DNA of 51,935 nt from the NCBI GenBank assembly GCA_012719455.1, contig JAAYAJ010000095.1:1-51935 (forward strand). Direction: 5' to 3'. A program made the translations under genes and the position numbers. The notes under the pieces were generated by a model. That model was not told where the DNA came from and did not search any database. It saw only the letters and a list, made by a program, of their open reading frames with translations. Shown here in pieces: positions 50,791 to 51,935 of this stretch. Numbering within the stretch: position 1 is the stretch's first letter; the number at the start of each line of letters is the position of its first letter. This stretch comes from Acidobacteriota bacterium. Its GTDB lineage: Bacteria > Acidobacteriota > UBA6911.

Positions 50791-51768
50791 TCATTCCAAG
50801 GCGTGGTCTGGGTGATGGGCCGCGGCGGCCTCGGCAAGTTCCGGGGGGAGCGAGAATTGGACGTGCTCGACGATACCGCTGTCCGATTCGACGTGGGGGT
50901 ACCCCAGGCGGTTCAGGTAGAACACCACCCTTTTGACCAGTTCCTCCGGGGCCGAGGCGCCGGCGGTCAACCCGATGGTTTCCACGTCCCGGAGCCAGCG
51001 GAGCTGGATGTCCTCGATGCCGTCGATCAGGTGGGCGGGCACCCCGGCGCTCTGGGCAACCTCCACCAGGCGGCTTGAGTTGGAGCTGTTGGCGGAACCC
51101 ACGACCAGGATCAATTCCGCCTTTTTCGTCAGTTCCAGCACCGCCGCCTGGCGATTCTGGGTCGCGTAGCAGATATCCTCGGCATTCGGGGCCTTGATAT
51201 TGGGAAACCGCCGCCGCAGCTTCTCCACGATCCTCCGGGTGTCGTTGATGCTCAGGGTGGTCTGGGTGAGGTAAACGATCCGGGCGGGATCCGCAATTTT
51301 CAGTTTTTCGATGTCGTCTTCCGGGTTGAGAACAGTGATATTGGCGGGAGCTTCGCCCAGGGTGCCGATGACTTCATCGTGGTCCGAATGGCCGATAAGA
51401 ACGATGGCATAGCCCAATCCGGCGTATTTTACCGCCTCGTTGTGCACCTTGGTCACCAGCGGGCAGGTGGCGTCGATGACCTTCAGCCGGCGGGCCGCCG
51501 CCTCGTCCCAGACCTCGGGGGAGACACCGTGAGCGCTGAAGATGACGCGGCTCTCCGCGGGAACCTCGTCCAGTTCGTTGACGAAAATGACCCCCTTTTC
51601 GTGGAGACTGTTGACGACGAACTTGTTGTGCACGATCTCCCGGCGGACGTACAGCGGCTGCCCGTATGCTTCCAGGGCGAGGTTCACGATATCGATGGCG
51701 CGAACCACCCCCGCGCAGAATCCGCGCGGAAACGCCAGGATCACCCTCCTGTTTCCGGTTCCGTTCAT
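50791..51768 (-). CDS. ispH: 4-hydroxy-3-methylbut-2-enyl diphosphate reductase
   Basis: This 325-residue iron-sulfur enzyme makes the last step of the MEP isoprenoid pathway. PRGFCAGVVRAI (Cys 1), IVHNKFVV, SAHGVSPEVWDEA, VIDATCPLVTKVH (Cys 2), GHSDHDEVIGTLGE, TQTTLS, DICYATQNRQ (Cys 3) and GSANSSNSSRL cover cluster and active-site residues. ATG at 51768 is chosen; a TTG at 51816 is in frame upstream. TATAAT lies only six bases before this ATG, so transcription may begin at or next to the start codon. It supplies precursors for the neighbouring hopanoid genes. Confidence 0.95.
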   Translation of the reverse strand: MNGTGNRRVILAFPRGFCAGVVRAIDIVNLALEAYGQPLYVRREIVHNKFVVNSLHEKGVIFVNELDEVPAESRVIFSAHGVSPEVWDEAAARRLKVIDATCPLVTKVHNEAVKYAGLGYAIVLIGHSDHDEVIGTLGEAPANITVLNPEDDIEKLKIADPARIVYLTQTTLSINDTRRIVEKLRRRFPNIKAPNAEDICYATQNRQAAVLELTKKAELILVVGSANSSNSSRLVEVAQSAGVPAHLIDGIEDIQLRWLRDVETIGLTAGASAPEELVKRVVFYLNRLGYPHVESDSGIVEHVQFSLPPELAEAAAAHHPDHALE

Positions 51769-51774
51769 GCCGTG

Positions 51775-51780
51775 ATTATA
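51775..51780 (-). promoter_or_regulatory. Perfect -10 box immediately upstream of the ispH start
   Basis: TATAAT on the minus strand ends six bases before the ATG at 51768. No -35 box fits at 16-19 bases. If used, the mRNA would have little or no leader. Confidence 0.4.
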
Positions 51781-51817
51781 CCCCAGCGTCCGCGGATGCA
51801 CCCCCTCATTTGGCAAG

Positions 51818-51846
51818 TTGACGCGCGCGGGAGGTTTTGGTAATAT
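51818..51846 (+). promoter_or_regulatory. Predicted sigma70-type promoter for the tRNA-Glu gene
   Basis: TTGACG (51818-51823, five of six), a 17-base spacer and TAATAT (51841-51846) lie 13 bases before the tRNA. Spacing and position are right for a stable-RNA promoter. Confidence 0.6.
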
Positions 51847-51859
51847 TTATCCCGGTTAC

Positions 51860-51934
51860 GGCGCTATCGTCTAGGGGTTAGGACGGGTGGTTCTCAGCCA
51901 TCAAACCGGGGTTCGATTCCCCGTAGCGCTACCA
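51860..51934 (+). tRNA. tRNA-Glu, anticodon CTC
   Basis: The 75-nt sequence folds into a full cloverleaf. The 7-bp acceptor stem has one G-U pair at its end; the D arm is GTCT/GGAC; the 5-bp anticodon stem encloses TTCTCAG, giving anticodon CTC for GAG codons. The T arm is CGGGG-TTCGATT-CCCCG. CCA is encoded at 51932-51934. It is transcribed away from ispH. No other gene follows before the window ends. Confidence 0.95.
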
Positions 51935-51935
51935 A

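Noticed and set aside
1-51935. CRISPR array, insertion sequence or prophage
   Set aside because: I saw no regularly spaced repeats, transposase, integrase or phage structural genes anywhere in the window.

Overview
The window is one 51.9 kb stretch of a Gram-negative bacterial chromosome. Evidence for an outer membrane is a TonB-dependent receptor, hopanoid/squalene genes and a beta-barrel fragment. Most of it (about 8.3 kb to the end) is GC-rich; the first 8.2 kb is visibly AT-richer. Acyl-CoA metabolism genes (thiolase, a dehydrogenase-hydratase fusion, an ADP-forming acyl-CoA ligase, a class III CoA-transferase), a GatCAB route and hopanoid genes fit an Acidobacteriota or Desulfobacterota-like lineage. 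That placement is inference; the window has no rRNA.

Layout. 1-8.2 kb: the tail of an EAL-domain gene, then a minus-strand operon for nickel uptake: TonB receptor, two permeases, binding protein, two ATPases and a methyltransferase, preceded by a near-perfect NikR-type operator. 8.3-16.9 kb: guanine deaminase, an Hsp33-like chaperone, a bacterial deoxyhypusine-synthase homologue, a CoA-transferase, an EamA transporter, a 3-hydroxyacyl-CoA dehydrogenase/enoyl-CoA hydratase fusion and a thiolase. 16.9-19.7 kb: an odd AT-richer intergenic block, a strong promoter with a long leader, and an ADP-forming acyl-CoA synthetase. 20.7-25.5 kb: the most unusual locus, an aspartyl-tRNA synthetase with a GatC domain fused to its C-terminus, followed by a short GatA homologue that has lost catalytic residues and by a divergent GatB. 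25.6-36 kb: a secreted beta-gamma crystallin, a YciO-type protein, a ribbon-helix-helix protein with a membrane-protein fragment and a striking palindromic operator, a radical SAM protein, PanE-like and SDR oxidoreductases, a DUF169 protein, leuCD, asd, a PilZ-like protein and a phosphodiesterase. 36-40.7 kb: an old-yellow-enzyme-type oxidoreductase, a sugar nucleotidyltransferase and an SHMT-like PLP enzyme. 40.7-51.9 kb: gcvH, a DUF1015 protein, dapA-dapB-lysC, hpnD, two zinc alcohol dehydrogenases, hpnA, ispH and a tRNA-Glu(CTC).

How the genes work together. The nickel genes form a complete outer-to-inner-membrane import route. The thiolase, fusion enzyme and ADP-forming ligase could degrade acyl-CoAs with ATP recovery. 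lysC, asd, dapA and dapB cover the first four steps to diaminopimelate/lysine. ispH, hpnD and hpnA belong to isoprenoid/hopanoid synthesis. The aspS-gatC/gatA/gatB operon would be expected to make Asn-tRNA(Asn) indirectly, but its GatA appears unable to release ammonia from glutamine, which makes it the best candidate for new biology here.
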